In this document: in pieces, positions 42,501 through 51,514 of the stretch
How the letters are laid out: each line of letters starts with the position of its first letter
Position numbering within the stretch: the first letter of the stretch is position 1
NCBI GenBank assembly: GCA_035578175.1
Contig: JAQMRL010000016.1
Coordinates: 4,386,721-4,450,720 of the forward strand
Origin: Catonia carolina
Lineage: Eukaryota > Arthropoda > Insecta > Hemiptera > Achilidae
Direction: 5' to 3'
Length of the DNA: 64,000 bases
Translations under genes and position numbers: made by a program
Notes under the pieces: model-generated
Told to the model about the DNA's origin: nothing
Seen by the model: the letters and a program-made list of their open reading frames with translations, nothing else
Database searches by the model: none

Positions 42501-45500
42501 TCAGCATGCCAGGCCCTCCGAAAAGCACTCACTTTCCACCCTGAAAATGACACCTTCACTTCATTCACCACAGGGTCTAACTGTATAATGAAATTCATTA
42601 CTTTCAGAGGAGATAACTCTGACTAGTATCTTTTACACCTCTACCTCTTCTGTTCTTAAATAGTTCAGTTATATAAGTGGCTCACTATGTGATAAGAAAC
42701 AGAACTATTTTTTTAGCCCTGGACCAAACAGATAGAGTGCAATTAAAATAACACTCCACCTGCCCGTTTTGGGCATGTATTGGTTGATAAAAGGGAAATA
42801 TTCTTTGTATCTAAAAGCAGCTAAGGTACATTAAAAATTTAGTAGAGTAGAAAAAGGATAATATTCCAGGAATATTACCCTTCTTCCATTCAATACCGAA
42901 CAGCTGTTGGACCACTGGTTTCTGTGTTATTATTTTCGAAATGTAACTAAATTATTTTAAAATTAAAATAAAGTTTTGTAGCATATTGGCACATTATATT
43001 GTTTTTTCAACTTAATTTTTCCCATTCACTTGTACTAAATCCAGAAAAAGGTGAATAATCAACGTATTAATAATCAAAAATCAATTCTATGATTATTGTA
43101 AAACAAATTCTAAAGGCACCATTGAAAAGGTTTAATATAGTTCTACAAATGACCAATTGAACATTTTACCATTAAACCAAAAACAAAGTCACAAAACAGT
43201 TTTTTTTTTAATTTCTCAAAAATAAGGATTTCGGAATATTACCCTTTTTCCACTCACCTATTCAATTGCAACAAGCTTTATTTGTAAAAGTTGCAACGAT
43301 TTAAGTTTGTTTAAGGATTCGGTTATAGAAAGAAGTTCGACTGAAGTACCACCGAGATATATCGTCCATCCAATGGTAAACTTGTGAATGTGAAAATTCT
43401 CAGTTTTACAGGAGAGCAAAAAAACAAATTCAATGCTTTCTTTTTTAACACTTTTCGTGTATTTTCGTAATTTTATGAGAGTTATCCAGAAAATAACCTC
43501 TGTTTTGAAATAAAAAGTACACGAGTGAAGATACAAAAACTTTATTATATACATATTAAAACTACAGTTTTTCTCTATTTTTCGACATAGTCGCCAAACA
43601 GATTCAAGCACTTGTCGTACCTTGGAACAGTCTTTGAAATACCCTCTGCATAAAAATCTGTCGCCTGTGAATGTAGCCAACCATTCACGGCGTTTTGAAG
43701 CTCTTCATCATTAGCGAACCGCTGAGATGCAAGCCACCACTTCATGTTCAGGAACAGGTGAAAGTCACTAGGAGCCAAGTCCAAAACAAGAGTCGTGGCC
43801 TTCTGACATGTGGTGTTGTGTTTGTGCATGACACCTCATACAGCTCGAAGAACAAATGAACTTTTGGCCAAGTTTAAATGGGACGTTTTCGATCATCCCC
43901 CATACAGCCCAGACTTGGCTCCTAGTGACTTTCACCTGTTCCCGAACATGAAGCGGTGGCTTACAATCAGCAGTTTGCTAATGACGAAGAGCTTCAAAAC
44001 GCCGTGAATGGTTGGCTACATTCACAGGTGGCAGATTTTTATGCAGAGGGTATTTCAAAGACTGTTCCAAGGTACAACAAGTGCTTGAATCTGTTTGGTG
44101 ACTATGTCGAAAATTAGAGAAAAACTGTAGTTTTAATATGTATATAATAAAGTTTTTGTATCTTCACTCGCTTACTTTTTATTTCAAAACGGAGGTTATT
44201 TTCTGGATAACCCTCGTACTAAGGCTGTATCTTCTTAACCGGATAAGATACATATTCGCGAGTTTACTACAACATGCGTTGGGTTGTATACATCAGCATG
44301 CACTGACAAACTCATATTTGCAAAATTTACACATTCGCGAGTTTACCATTGGAGGGATGATATAATATATATATAAGCGAGTTTGATCTACAGCTCCAGC
44401 CGCTTCTCGCATCCCATCTGCCATCTCTCTCGGTTCATCCAGTCCCCCTCCACAAGATTTCTATTCCTCATATCGAAATACACCTGCTTGTTCCACAGTT
44501 CAGTCGATCTTCCTCTTAGCTCCTCCTAGTGAGTACAAGACCTTGACGTAGGTGGAGGGGCTTGTGTGCTCCTTTAACCCGGAGAGCTATGCCGGCAGTA
44601 GTGTAACTACTGGCAGGGCCTCCCTAGCCGGACAGGTCAAAGGGTAGGAGCCAGACAAAGAAGTACTCTAAGCAATGCTGCTGCCTTGTAGATGTGGTAT
44701 TGATTTATCAAAGGCTGAGGGAAGAAAACCCTGAAAGAAAATTGACCGGTCCTCCTGGTACGGGGTTCGATCGATGGGCCTGCACCTCGTTATCTGTAAA
44801 AATTACCTCACGCAAAAAATCCCATAAACTTGCCTCAGAAAAACAGGACTGGAATCTCGGAAAAACAAAAAGGGATGATATAATCACGTTCAAAAAAATA
44901 AAGACCTACGTCCCACCAATCAATTTTCCAACCCTGTTGGGAGTCCTATGGTAGCGAAAGGGTTTATAGATCAGTCTATGTATGTAAAATTTGATGTATG
45001 TGTGTCATAGGAGCTGTTTTGAAGAAAATCGCAAAAATGTGAAAAATTACACGAATAAACTATTACTTCCGGTTGATCGATTTTAATGAAAATTTATGTC
45101 GGTTCTCTAGTGGTACCTAACTTAAGTATCAAGTTTCAACTTCGTGTGATGTTCTGTTCTTGAGATATTTTTTTCACACACAGACCAATCGCTAAAAACT
45201 GTTTTTTGGGTTCAGGGGGTCTGAAAGCGTGTATATTCGATGAAAACTCAATTTCAAAAAATTGACATAAAAACAGTACTTTCCTTCCTGTATAATATTC
45301 ATTTAGGGCAAGAGAAAGTAAAAATTTAGAGGAAATTTTTTATTTTAAACCGAAAATTGGTTTTAAAAAACATTTACAATATTCCCTTAGGGGAAATCTA
45401 TATATATAAAATTCGATGTATGTGTGTATGTGTATGTTCCCCTTTATCTCCTAAATTACTGAACCAATTTTCATGTAGTTTTTTTATGTTGTAACTATGA

Positions 45501-46647
45501 TGCCGGTACAGGTTTTAGGCTATTGAAACCCTAAAGGGTTGAAAATAATGTTTATGTCTTACAGTAAGGCTTTTATGAAGTTAGATAATCTGCTGTTTTT
45601 AAACCAGCTGATGTGATTTAAATAAAGTCATATGATTTAGCAAATAGCGACGTGGTGCTAAGGATCAGCTGGTGACAACATCACATGATAATTTTATTAT
45701 ATTTTATTATGTAGATACGATTTTGTATTGTTGAGTATTTCATAAAAGTAAAGTTTCGTGTTTTTTTAATTTGTTTTAATTTTCTTCTAATTGGTGGTGA
45801 GTGATCAATTGCTTTGATATCTTATTTTGTACATTGGAGTATACAGTTGATCTAGCAGCTATACAATTTCTGCTACATTTAAAAAAAAGTGATTACACCA
45901 CTTTTCGCATGCAAAGCCGCGACGAGGCATGCTAGTATACATTGAAGTGGTACGTGTGCACCACCTACAACTTCGTCCCATGGTCAAAAAACTTCGCCGC
46001 ATTGGGGAAGTTGGTAACGTGCTAGCCTCTCATCATGCGGTCTTGGGTTCGAACCCCATTCAGGCACGGCATTTTTTCATACGTTACAAAAAATCATTTC
46101 ATCATTCACCGTCTGCATTAGCAGTAATTGCAGAACAGTCGGACGTTAAACAAAAAAAAAAAAAAAAACAAAAAAAACTTAAATGTGAACTAAAAAAAAA
46201 TAATTAATAAAAATTGTTGGGCACCAGCTCTGTCAGCAGAGCATGAGAAAATAAACAAAAAAGACTATATCTCTATACTTACTGTAAATGCAGACGGTGA
46301 AGGATGAAATGATTTTTTTGTAATTTATGAAAATATGTCGTGCCTGAATGGGATTCGAACCCAAGACCGCATGATGAGAGGCGAACAAGTTACCAACTAC
46401 GTCTACTGACTACAGCAATACTTACATGGATGACTACACGTCCATAAAACTTGTTTGGACCTTCGTAACTGTCTAACTCCTCAATGAACGGCAAATCGTC
46501 AAATTTTAAGTTACTGTCCAGTTGTACTCCATACAACAACTGATACCTGGTGGCAATTATGGAAGGATCATTCGGTCCTCCAATTGAATACGAAATAAAT
46601 AAACTGTTAAGTAACACATACGTCAGAAAATACGGATTGATACCCAT
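30287..46647 (-). CDS. Secreted M1-aminopeptidase N-terminal-domain protein without catalytic domain
   Basis: Five exons (46647-46426, 42305-41992, 36368-36216, 33340-33032, 30533-30287) join in frame to 414 residues, complete from ATG to TGA. Residues 1-22 are a hydrophobic signal peptide. The rest follows the beta-sandwich N-terminal domain of M1 peptidases: FYGRVVIHFECIKLNVRKLE (67-86), GEETKSMATTEF (175-186, matching G-E-x-K...ATTQF), PNFD (197-200, matching PCFDEP), IRHKKYISVANTP (212-224) and FEPSPQMKLKDLAFMVG (240-256, matching FExTPxM...LAFVVG). Where GAMENWG is expected there is DVAVSPG (322-328). HEXXH and the downstream Glu are absent; the last 80 residues match nothing recognised. 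Inference: a non-peptidase, secreted or surface paralogue. Family assignment is from motif order and was not searched. Confidence 0.72.
30741..31130 (+). repeat. SINE-B copy with 11-bp target duplication
   Basis: A full-length copy starting ATGCCCAAAACGGGCAGG and ending AACAACAACA. AGCACTGTCCA occurs at 30730-30740 and again at 31131-31141. Confidence 0.9.
31257..31585 (+). repeat. SINE-A copy, full length
   Basis: The head is CCCACCGGGGTTGTCTAGAG, the B box GGTTCAAATCC is near 31337, the body continues to AACAGATTGCAATG, and the tail is poly(A). It lies in the last intron of the M1-like gene. Confidence 0.85.
31586..31849. other. No recognised feature
   Basis: Intron sequence after SINE-A. 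No motif was recognised. Confidence 0.4.
31850..32360 (+). repeat. ~180-bp tandem repeat, three units, with family C 3' ends
   Basis: Units begin GAAAGTAAAAATTTAGA at about 31851, 32031 and 32209 (periods of ~180 and ~178). Each ends in the family C terminus (AAAACAATACTTTCCTTCCT, then TTCATATAGGGCAAG). Another single unit follows the family C fragment near 45310. Confidence 0.75.
32425..32990 (+). repeat. SINE-E copy split by SINE-B
   Basis: CCTGGGTTCGAATCCCACTC is the tRNA-like B box. The body runs to TTGTAGTTG and resumes at 32951 with TTGTAGTTGATGCAACG. The intervening SINE-B created that 9-bp duplication. Confidence 0.8.
32557..32950 (-). repeat. SINE-B copy nested in SINE-E
   Basis: A full-length inverted copy. 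TTGTAGTTG at 32548-32556 and 32951-32959 is its target duplication. It fixes both ends of SINE-B (CATGCCC... start, ...CCTAAACAA end). Confidence 0.9.
33032..33340 (-). CDS. M1-like gene exon 4
   Basis: The acceptor is TTTTATTTGTAG and the donor CGA|GTAATC, which overlaps an in-frame TAA just past the exon. It encodes residues 230-333, including FEPSPQMKLKDLAFMVG and the segment where GAMEN is missing (YWCDVAVSPGITFIE). Confidence 0.75.
33891..34282 (+). pseudogene. pogo/Tigger transposase C-terminal tail
   Basis: It reads DVAEWLSADKDQIITDEEIV, which matches the conserved tail of Tigger/jerky-like proteins, then is interrupted by a double palindrome at 33992-34060. It resumes as EAKAIEKSLQYIEQHP and QQKITDFVKS before the stop. 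Confidence 0.65.
33992..34060. repeat. Two adjoining perfect palindromes
   Basis: 33992-34035 is a perfect 44-bp palindrome centred at 34013/34014, and 34033-34060 is a perfect 28-bp palindrome. They overlap by three bases and interrupt the Tigger tail frame. Confidence 0.9.
35221..36133 (-). mobile_element. mariner (DD34D) element, internally deleted
   Basis: The ends CGAGGGTCGTTTGAAAAGT and ACTTTTCAAACGACCCTCA are inverted, with TA at 35219-35220 and 36134-36135. About 913 bp of the usual ~1.3 kb remain; the DNA-binding half is gone. Confidence 0.85.
35285..35952 (-). pseudogene. mariner transposase, catalytic part, frameshifted
   Basis: The first Asp is in FVTVDETWIHHYTPETKEQS. The second is in FHHDNEPAHAS, in another frame after a shift near 35600. 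A further frame change follows before LKGDHVEK and TAA. The third Asp block (complement near 35470-35500) reads SPDLAPSDYYLF only in yet another frame. Dead copy. Confidence 0.75.
36216..36368 (-). CDS. M1-like gene exon 3
   Basis: The acceptor is TTTATTACAG and the donor ACAG|GTGAGT. It encodes residues 179-230, starting KSMATTEF and including PNFD and IRHKKYISVANTPL. It is too short for a standard ORF cut-off but is fixed by phase and splice sites. Confidence 0.78.
36498..36555 (+). repeat. SINE-B 5' fragment
   Basis: GCCTATAACAGGGAGGCGGA to GATCTGGTAGCCC matches the SINE-B start and then diverges. Confidence 0.6.
36695..37024. mobile_element. TA-flanked MITE, copy 2
   Basis: Same family as 11823-12163: the ends GTCCAGCCTCTCTTAG and GGACGGCTCAACTG, with TA on both sides and matching interior (GCATGCGCATTATAT, GTGCACCCTGTGGTAGCTGG). 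Confidence 0.75.
37025..37375. other. No recognised feature
   Basis: Intron 2 sequence of the M1-like gene. No motif was recognised. Confidence 0.4.
37376..37502 (-). repeat. SINE-E copy
   Basis: The complement of the tRNA-like head (GGATTCAAACCC, GCGAGCACGTTACCAACTAC) with the TGCAGACGGTGAAGGATGAA body. It is preceded by a T-rich tail. Confidence 0.8.
37503..38040. other. No recognised feature
   Basis: Intron sequence. A family C terminal scrap (GGGAAGAGAAAGTCGTGTGA then CACACCAGA) is at 37970-38008. Frames of 64-67 codons at 37710-37989 overlap each other and match nothing. Confidence 0.4.
38217..39644 (+). repeat. Tandemly amplified SINE-A heads
   Basis: Six units begin near 38217, 38396, 38618, 38841, 39074 and 39310. 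The first five end after CTGTACAAGAYTWCAT and are joined to TTGTAGGTTATCTATACAAA, which derives from the flanking target. The sixth continues into the full SINE-A body and poly(A). TATACAAATA before the array (38207-38216) recurs after it (39645-39654) as target duplication. Confidence 0.9.
39845..40792 (+). mobile_element. Fold-back DD41D-type transposon
   Basis: The arms 39845-40157 and 40480-40792 are 313 bp each and nearly perfect inverted copies. They begin CCGGGTGAGCATAAAGTC and are flanked by TA at 39843-39844 and 40793-40794. Both arms carry the transposase 3' end. The 322-bp loop carries the middle of the gene. Confidence 0.88.
40158..40666 (+). pseudogene. DD41D-type transposase, C-terminal half
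   Basis: The frame is open to the stop. VWCGLMHNKVFGPFFFTENT precedes the second catalytic Asp in FQQDGAPPHWA. The third Asp is in SPDITPLDFFFWGYIKD, 41 residues on. The helix-turn-helix half and the first catalytic Asp are lost; the 5' end is replaced by the inverted 3' arm. Confidence 0.8.
41049..41836 (-). repeat. SINE-A copy split by a hAT MITE
   Basis: The body and tail (41049-41364) and the first bases of the head (41817-41836, complement of CCCACCGGGTTGGTCTAGAG) are separated by a 452-bp insertion in the A box. Confidence 0.85.
41365..41816. mobile_element. hAT-type MITE
   Basis: The ends are CAGGGGTTCCCAAACT and AGTTCGGGAACTAAAG, with CTCTAGAC duplicated at 41357-41364 and 41817-41824. 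An 8-bp duplication of the nTCTAGAn kind is typical of hAT elements. ACTACCTAAATTTAATTTAA occurs three times in tandem at ~41697-41778. Confidence 0.85.
41992..42305 (-). CDS. M1-like gene exon 2
   Basis: The acceptor is TTATCTATTTCAG and the donor AAA|GTATGT. It encodes residues 75-178, from FECIKLNVRKLELKLDGKAL through FVHLDYMLFICVTGTNINI to YDFLLGEET. NLT and NIT sequons suggest glycosylation. Confidence 0.78.
42351..43257. mobile_element. Inverted-repeat element with AATATTCC ends, holding SINE-B
   Basis: TAAAAAGGGTAATATTCC at the left is mirrored by GGAATATTACCCTTTTTCC at the right. A copy of the same end lies near 42846-42890 as a small palindrome. A SINE-B is inserted near the left end. 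Confidence 0.55.
42408..42781 (-). repeat. SINE-B copy
   Basis: An inverted copy lacking its 3' hairpin tail; it starts at CTGGTTTGAACCTCTAGAGG and ends at CCGTTTTGGGCATG. Confidence 0.85.
43476..44216. mobile_element. Fold-back mariner (DD34D) element
   Basis: The arms 43476-43781 and 43912-44216 (~305 bp) are inverted copies of a mariner 3' end, flanked by TA at 43474-43475 and 44217-44218. The outer ends are TGAGAGTTATCCAGAAAATA and its counterpart TTTTCTGGATAACCCTCG. The spacer is 130 bp. Confidence 0.85.
43575..44117. pseudogene. Two inverted copies of mariner transposase C-terminus
   Basis: Minus strand 43829-43575 reads LAPSDFHLFLNMKWWLASQR to NLFGDYVEK. Plus strand 43841-44117 reads TPHTARRTNELLAKFKWDVF, then SPDLAPSDFHLFPNMKRW, then frameshifts and ends in NLFGDYVEN. 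The third catalytic Asp (APSD) is in both. The first Asp and DNA-binding domain are absent. Confidence 0.8.
44370..44960. mobile_element. LINE debris (possible RTE-type 3' and 5' ends)
   Basis: The minus strand of 44370-44520 can be read as a short RT C-terminal remnant like that at 23362 (ELWNKQVYFDMRNRN, WMNREMADGMRE). 44525-44960 on the + strand (TAGTGAGTACAAGACCTTGA onward) resembles 5' regions of insect RTE-type elements, with an 86-codon open frame. Weak call. Confidence 0.35.
45013..45396 (+). repeat. Family C 3' fragment plus one tandem-repeat unit
   Basis: 45013-45316 matches family C from GAAAATCGCAAAAATGTG to GGCAAGAGAAAGTA but lacks the long CA tract. It is followed by the GAAAGTAAAAATTTAGAGG unit also seen at 31850. 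Confidence 0.75.
45397..45935 (+). mobile_element. Non-autonomous Helitron
   Basis: It starts TCTATATATATAAAATTCG after an A and ends GACGAGGCATGCTAG before a T, with GCATGC repeated either side of the 3' loop as a hairpin. These are classic Helitron ends. It has no coding capacity. Confidence 0.8.
45996..46170 (+). repeat. SINE-E copy
   Basis: The head has TTGGTAACGTGCTAGCCTCT and B box GGGTTCGAACCCC; the body ends CAGTCGGACGTTAAAC, followed by poly(A). Confidence 0.85.
46280..46405 (-). repeat. SINE-E copy near a splice donor
   Basis: An inverted SINE-E, GCAGACGGTGAAGGATGAAA to the GGATTCGAACCC complement. Its head ends about 20 bases from the exon 1 donor of the M1-like gene. Confidence 0.8.
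46426..46647 (-). CDS. M1-like gene exon 1 (signal peptide)
   Basis: The start ATG at 46647 opens MGINPYFLTYVLLNSLFISY, a signal-peptide-like stretch, followed by mature sequence from about GGPNDPS. The donor is CAT|GTAAGT. An upstream in-frame GTG is not a credible start. It encodes residues 1-74. Confidence 0.78.
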
Positions 46648-46711
46648 TCTCTTATTCGATTTGAAATAGCACACAACTTTAATATCTATAATATAGACTC
46701 AAATTTTAGAT

Positions 46712-46721
46712 GCTTTTTATA
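46712..46721 (-). promoter_or_regulatory. TATA box candidate of the M1-like gene
   Basis: TATAAAAAGC on the minus strand, ending 65 bases before the ATG. This leaves room for a start site about 30 bases downstream and a short leader. Confidence 0.5.
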
Positions 46722-46902
46722 GCAGTTACCCCTTCCTCTCTTAATCATAACTCTTACAGGGTGTTCAAAAAATTATTATCTTAAATCCCTCTTATTTACT
46801 GTCCAACTTCTATAACTCAAATCCTCAAGGTATGGGGGGAAATATTCGAGTTACAGAAATTTCGAGTTATGGAAAAATAACAACAAAACATTTATTCAAA
46901 AA

Positions 46903-47777
46903 TCTGGTGTGAAACACTCAAGCGACTTTCTCTTGCCAATGCAAATAATGACCAATATAACCTAACATTAGAAATAAACAAAAAGCATTACCTTATTTTA
47001 ATCATGAGTGAAAGACGCAAAATGAAAATCACCCTCAGTTTCGCTTAAAAATACAAAAAGTCATTCATTCACGCTAAACTAGGCTCTGTAGAGAAAAATG
47101 CTTTAAATAAAAGTTGTACATCTATTATACACTTTTGTCCTAAAATGCATACTAACGCTGAAATCTTTTTAAAAAAATTGATTTTTCACACGTTTTCGTG
47201 AAAAAACAACAGAAAATCGCTAATTACCGCTAATCAAAGCGTTGTACAAAAAATTGTTTGAAATAAAAGTTGTAGGATTTAAAATTCTCTGCAAATTTTA
47301 TTATATACTATATTTTTGTACTAAAATGCATATTAAAGTCGCAATTTACAAAAAAAAAAAACAATTTTTTTACGAGAAAACAACCTCACCAAGAATTTCA
47401 GCAGACATAGCGCCTACCCTATCTTGTAGAGCATAAAAAATTTAGTAAATGAGGCGATTTAAAAAAAAATCGTAAGAGGCGTTTTTGAGAAAATCGCAAA
47501 AAAGTGAAAAATTACACGAATAAAGTACTACTTCCGGTTGACCAATTTTGATGAAAATGTTCGTGTCGGGTCTTCTAGTAGTATCTAATTTAAGTTTCAA
47601 GTTCGTACGATGTTTTGTTGCGATATTCAGTTCACACACACAGACCAATCGCTAAAAAACATGATTTTGAGTTCGGGGGGTCTGAAAATGTGTCGATCCG
47701 GTGAAAACTCGATTTCTTAAAATCGACATGAAAACAATACTTTCCTTCCTATATATTCATATAGGCAAGAGAAAGTA
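46903..47777 (+). repeat. Family C copy
   Basis: Nearly full length, from TCTGGTGTGAAACACTCAAG to GGCAAGAGAAAGTA. The microsatellite is short (CACACACACA). Confidence 0.85.
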
Positions 47778-47954
47778 CATACCTAAAACTTTTATTTTAA
47801 CAATTTTTCTCTACAGAGCCGAGTTTAGAAGCAATTACTGTTTTTTTGTATTGTTAACTTCTACAGAGGTTAATTTACATTTTGCGTCATTCACTCATGA
47901 TGAAAATTAGGTTATGCTTTTCATTTTACATTAATTTTCTCATGATTAATCATA

Positions 47955-48355
47955 GGTTTGCCCACAAAACAAGCAGGTGTAATGTTAAATTGTTTGCACT
48001 CGATCTGGTAGTTCCAGGGCTACAAAAAATAGTTCTGTTTCTTATCACGTGGTCAACCAATTATATGACTGACTGATTTAAGAACAGAAGAGGTAGAGGT
48101 GTAAAAGAAACTAGTCACAGTTATCTACTTTGAGAGTAACGAATTTCATTATACAGCCAGACCTTGTGGCGAATGAAGTGAAAGTGTCATTTGTAGAGTG
48201 AAAGATATGTGCTTTTCAGAGGGCCTGGCATGCTGATAACCATACTTTTCCACTCAGTGAGGAAGGCAATGGTAAACCACTTACTCCTCGTTTTACTTAG
48301 TAAAGCCTCTATAGAGGTTTAAACCAGCCTTTCGGCTGATGACCTAAACAACAAC
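47955..48355 (+). repeat. SINE-B copy
   Basis: Full length, ending GGCTGATGACCTAAACAACA. Confidence 0.85.
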
Positions 48356-48925
48356 ACCAATCATTGGTTTGCATTGGCTAGATAAAGTCGTTTGAGTGTT
48401 TCAGACCAGTTTTTTCACTTACACAACATATCGTGGAACCAAATGCGGCGGATAATGGCATTTTAAAACGTTTTATAATAATTTAAGTATTTGACAAATG
48501 TATGGATTAAACAGGTGTATTAAAACTTATAAATTTCTTGATGAGGCCCCGTTTGGGAGTTACAGTTCGTTTTGTCGTTAGATAAACCCCACACACACAC
48601 ACACACACATACACGTTCTTTACAATTATTTGTCAATTCTTTATTAGTAAGTAATTTTAATTTAATTATTATGAAATTGTTAGTCCTATTATTATTATAT
48701 TTATGGTAATTATATTATTTGAAATCACACACCAATGTGTGTATGTGACGGTGCATTTAAAAATGTTTTCCATTGAACTGGGTGTGTAAAAAAAATCTAT
48801 ACGACCTTTATACATATCTAAATACTGGGTGACAATGAAGTTAACCCTTTATCCTTTGTTAAGTATACTTACCACTGGCAATAAGGTTTATTTTATTTAA
48901 GAATAAGCTATGCAGTTGAACCTTA
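48356..48925. other. No gene; (CA)n tract
   Basis: AT-rich sequence with (CA)n at 48589-48610. Nothing else was recognised. Confidence 0.5.
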
Positions 48926-48929
48926 TTGA

Positions 48930-49530
48930 CATTTTATGGTGTTATAGATGTTATAAGATCACAAATGATGGAAGGAGTTACAGGGATGTCGCAAGCAGGA
49001 TTATCCAGGCTAAGAATGCTTTTAATAGGAGGAAGAGCTTATTCACTTCTAGGAATGTTAGTCTTGATGTAAAAAAACGCATGCTGAAGACATATGTGTG
49101 GAGTATTGCAGCTTACGAGAGTGAAGCTTGGACACTTGGTGTGAGGGAAGAGAGAAGATTAGCGGCATTTGAAGCCTGGTGCTATAGAAGGATGTTGAGG
49201 GTCAGCTGGAGTGAAATGATGACGAACGAACAAGTTTTCAGTAGAGCGGGGGAGGGAAGGAGCTTCCTAAAATGGATCAGACAGAGAAGAGCCCAGCTGA
49301 TAGGCCACATACTCCGACATGACAGTATGTTGAAAAGAATAATCGAAGGAGTTGTGGAGGGGAGAAATTTGCGGGGAAGACCCAGATTGGAGTACATGAA
49401 GCAGTTACTAGAGGACATGGGATGTGCTTCATATTGCGAGTTGAAGCGGAAAGCAGATGACCGAGGAGCATGGAGAGCAGCTGCCAACCAGCCTTATGGC
49501 TGTTAACTAGAGAGAGAGAGAGAGAGATGT
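48930..49530 (+). pseudogene. LINE reverse transcriptase C-terminus, (GA)n tail
   Basis: A 5'-truncated fragment, open to its stop: ITNDGRSYRDVASRI, KTYVWSIAAYESEAWTLG, EAWCYRRMLRVSW, LIGHILRHDSMLKRIIEGVV and RGRPRLEYMKQLLED. The pattern is shared with the fragments at 50694, 60068 and 61049 but it is a different subfamily. A (GA)n tract at 49507-49527 forms its 3' tail. Confidence 0.8.
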
Positions 49531-49931
49531 TCTATGCCCAAAACGGGTAGGTGGAGTGTTATTTTAATTGCACTCTATCTGTTTGGTCCAGGGCTAAAAA
49601 AAATAGTTCTGTTTCTTATCACATAGTCAGCCACTTATATGACTGAACTATTTAAGAACAGAAGAGGTAGAGGTGTAAAAGACACTAGTCAGAGTTATCT
49701 CCTCTGAGAGTAATGAATTTCACTGTGCAGCCAGACCCTGTGGTGAATGAAGTGAAAGTGTCATTTGCAGGGTAGAAAGTGAGTGCTTTTTGGAGGGCCT
49801 GGCATGCTGATAAGCATACTCTTTCAACTCAGTAAGGAAGGCAATGGTAAACCTCCTCACTCCTCGTTTTTACTTAGTAAAACCTCTAGAGGTTCAAACC
49901 AGCCTTTCGGCTGTTAACCTAAACAACAACT
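49531..49931 (+). repeat. SINE-B copy
   Basis: A full-length copy directly after the LINE tail; it starts ATGCCCAAAACGGGTAGG and ends AACAACAAC. Confidence 0.85.
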
Positions 49932-50693
49932 ACATAATTGGAAGGAAAGTATTTTTTTCATGTGTTGATTTTAAGAAATCAAGTTTTCACCGGATATATA
50001 CGTTTTCAGATCCCCTGAACCCAAAAAAAAACAAGTTTTTAGTGATTGATGTGCGTGTGTGTGTGTGAACAAAATATATCAAGAACGGAACATCATATGA
50101 ATTTGAAACTTAAAACTTAAGCCAAGTACTACTAGAGGATCGGATACAAACATTTTCATGAAAATCGGTCAACTGGAAGTAGTAGTTTATTTGTGTAATT
50201 TTTCACTTTTTTGCGGTTTTCTCAAAAATGGGTTCTATGATTTTTTTAAAATCGCCTTGTTTACTACATTTTTTTATGCTCTACAAGATAGGGTAAGCGT
50301 CATGTCTGCTGATTATTGGGGAGGCTGTGCTCTCGTAAAAAAGTTTCTTTTTATGATTGCGACCTTAATATGCATTTTAGCGTAAAAATGTTCTAATCAA
50401 AGTTGTAGACAATTTAAAAATCTAAAAATTTTTTGTAAAACGCTTAGTTTAGTGGTTACTAGTAATTTTCTGTTTTTTGTTCTTGCATTTTAGGACAAAA
50501 GTGTATATAATCAAATTTATAAAAGATGTACAATTTTGTATAAGCATTTTTCTCTACAAAGCCTAGTTTAGCGCCAAAGAGTGATTTTACATATTAGTTA
50601 GCCTAACTAACTTTGCATCATTCACTCATGATTAAAATTAAGTTATGTTTTTCAGCTTTTTTTGTTTATTTAAATTCGTATCAATAACTTTAA

Positions 50694-50945
50694 GTATATG
50701 GAAGCATCTTACAAGAAGAAGGGATAGGCTAGTGGGGCATATCTTAAGACATCCAGGTATTGGGCTATTAATAATGGAGGGTAATATTGAAGGAGTGAAT
50801 TGTAGGGGGAGGCAAAGATTAAAATATTTAAAACAAATTACAAAAGATGTAGGGTGTTACAGGTATGTAGATATGAAACGACTTGCGCAAGATAGAATGG
50901 CTTGGAGAACTGCATCAAACCAGTCGAGAGACTAATGACAAAAAA
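50694..50945 (+). pseudogene. LINE C-terminal fragment
   Basis: It reads SIWKHLTRRRDRLVGHILRH, then NIEGVNCRGRQRLKYLKQIT, and ends NQSRD and TAA. Same subfamily as the copies at 60068 and 61049. Inserted in family C. Confidence 0.8.
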
Positions 50946-50946
50946 A

Positions 50947-51110
50947 ATTAACAACTTGATCATTAGCGACTACGGTGGATTCAGAAACTGTAATGATGTG
51001 TTTTGGCATGTAATAATTTATCCGGGAATCGAACCAGGGACCTCCGCTTAGCACTATGCTATACTAGGGCTAGCGCGCTATGCACTACATCACCGAGGCA
51101 GGCATTTTTA
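50947..51110 (-). repeat. SINE-D copy
   Basis: ATTAGCGACTACGGTGGATT body with the complement of GGGAATCGAACCAGGGACC as B box. It directly follows the LINE fragment. Confidence 0.75.
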
Positions 51111-51514
51111 ATTTTACGTTGTTTACTAATCTTAGGTTATAGTGTTTATTAGTTGCATTGGCAAGAGAAAGTCGTGGGAGTGTCTCACACCAGATTTTTT
51201 AATTTAATTTTTATTTCTTGATTAATAGTTTTTTGAGAAGTAGGATTATGTGAATGAATGTTAATATTTAAATAACATTGTAATGTTATTTTTGAATAAC
51301 AATCACTGACATTACCATAAAATACTGTGCATGTTTAAAATTATTAAAAGCGAAACAGCTACTGTTCAACGAATATCTATTTGTTAAAATTAGGTTGTGA
51401 ATCCACGCGTTCGTTTATTAATTAAATAAATACATTGCCATTTATTGTACTTAAAAAGCTGTTAGGTGTATGATGTAAGTCAACCACCTTAACTCATGCA
51501 GATCACTATTTAAA

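Larger units (their letters stand above)
49940..51194 (-). repeat. Family C copy, interrupted
   Basis: An inverted copy from the AAGGAAAGTATT 3' side to the CACACCAGA 5' end. A LINE fragment and a SINE-D lie inside (about 50676-51118). Confidence 0.8.

Noticed and set aside
30287..46647. Active aminopeptidase N
   Set aside because: No GAMEN and no HEXXH could be found in any frame of the remaining intron or downstream sequence that was read.
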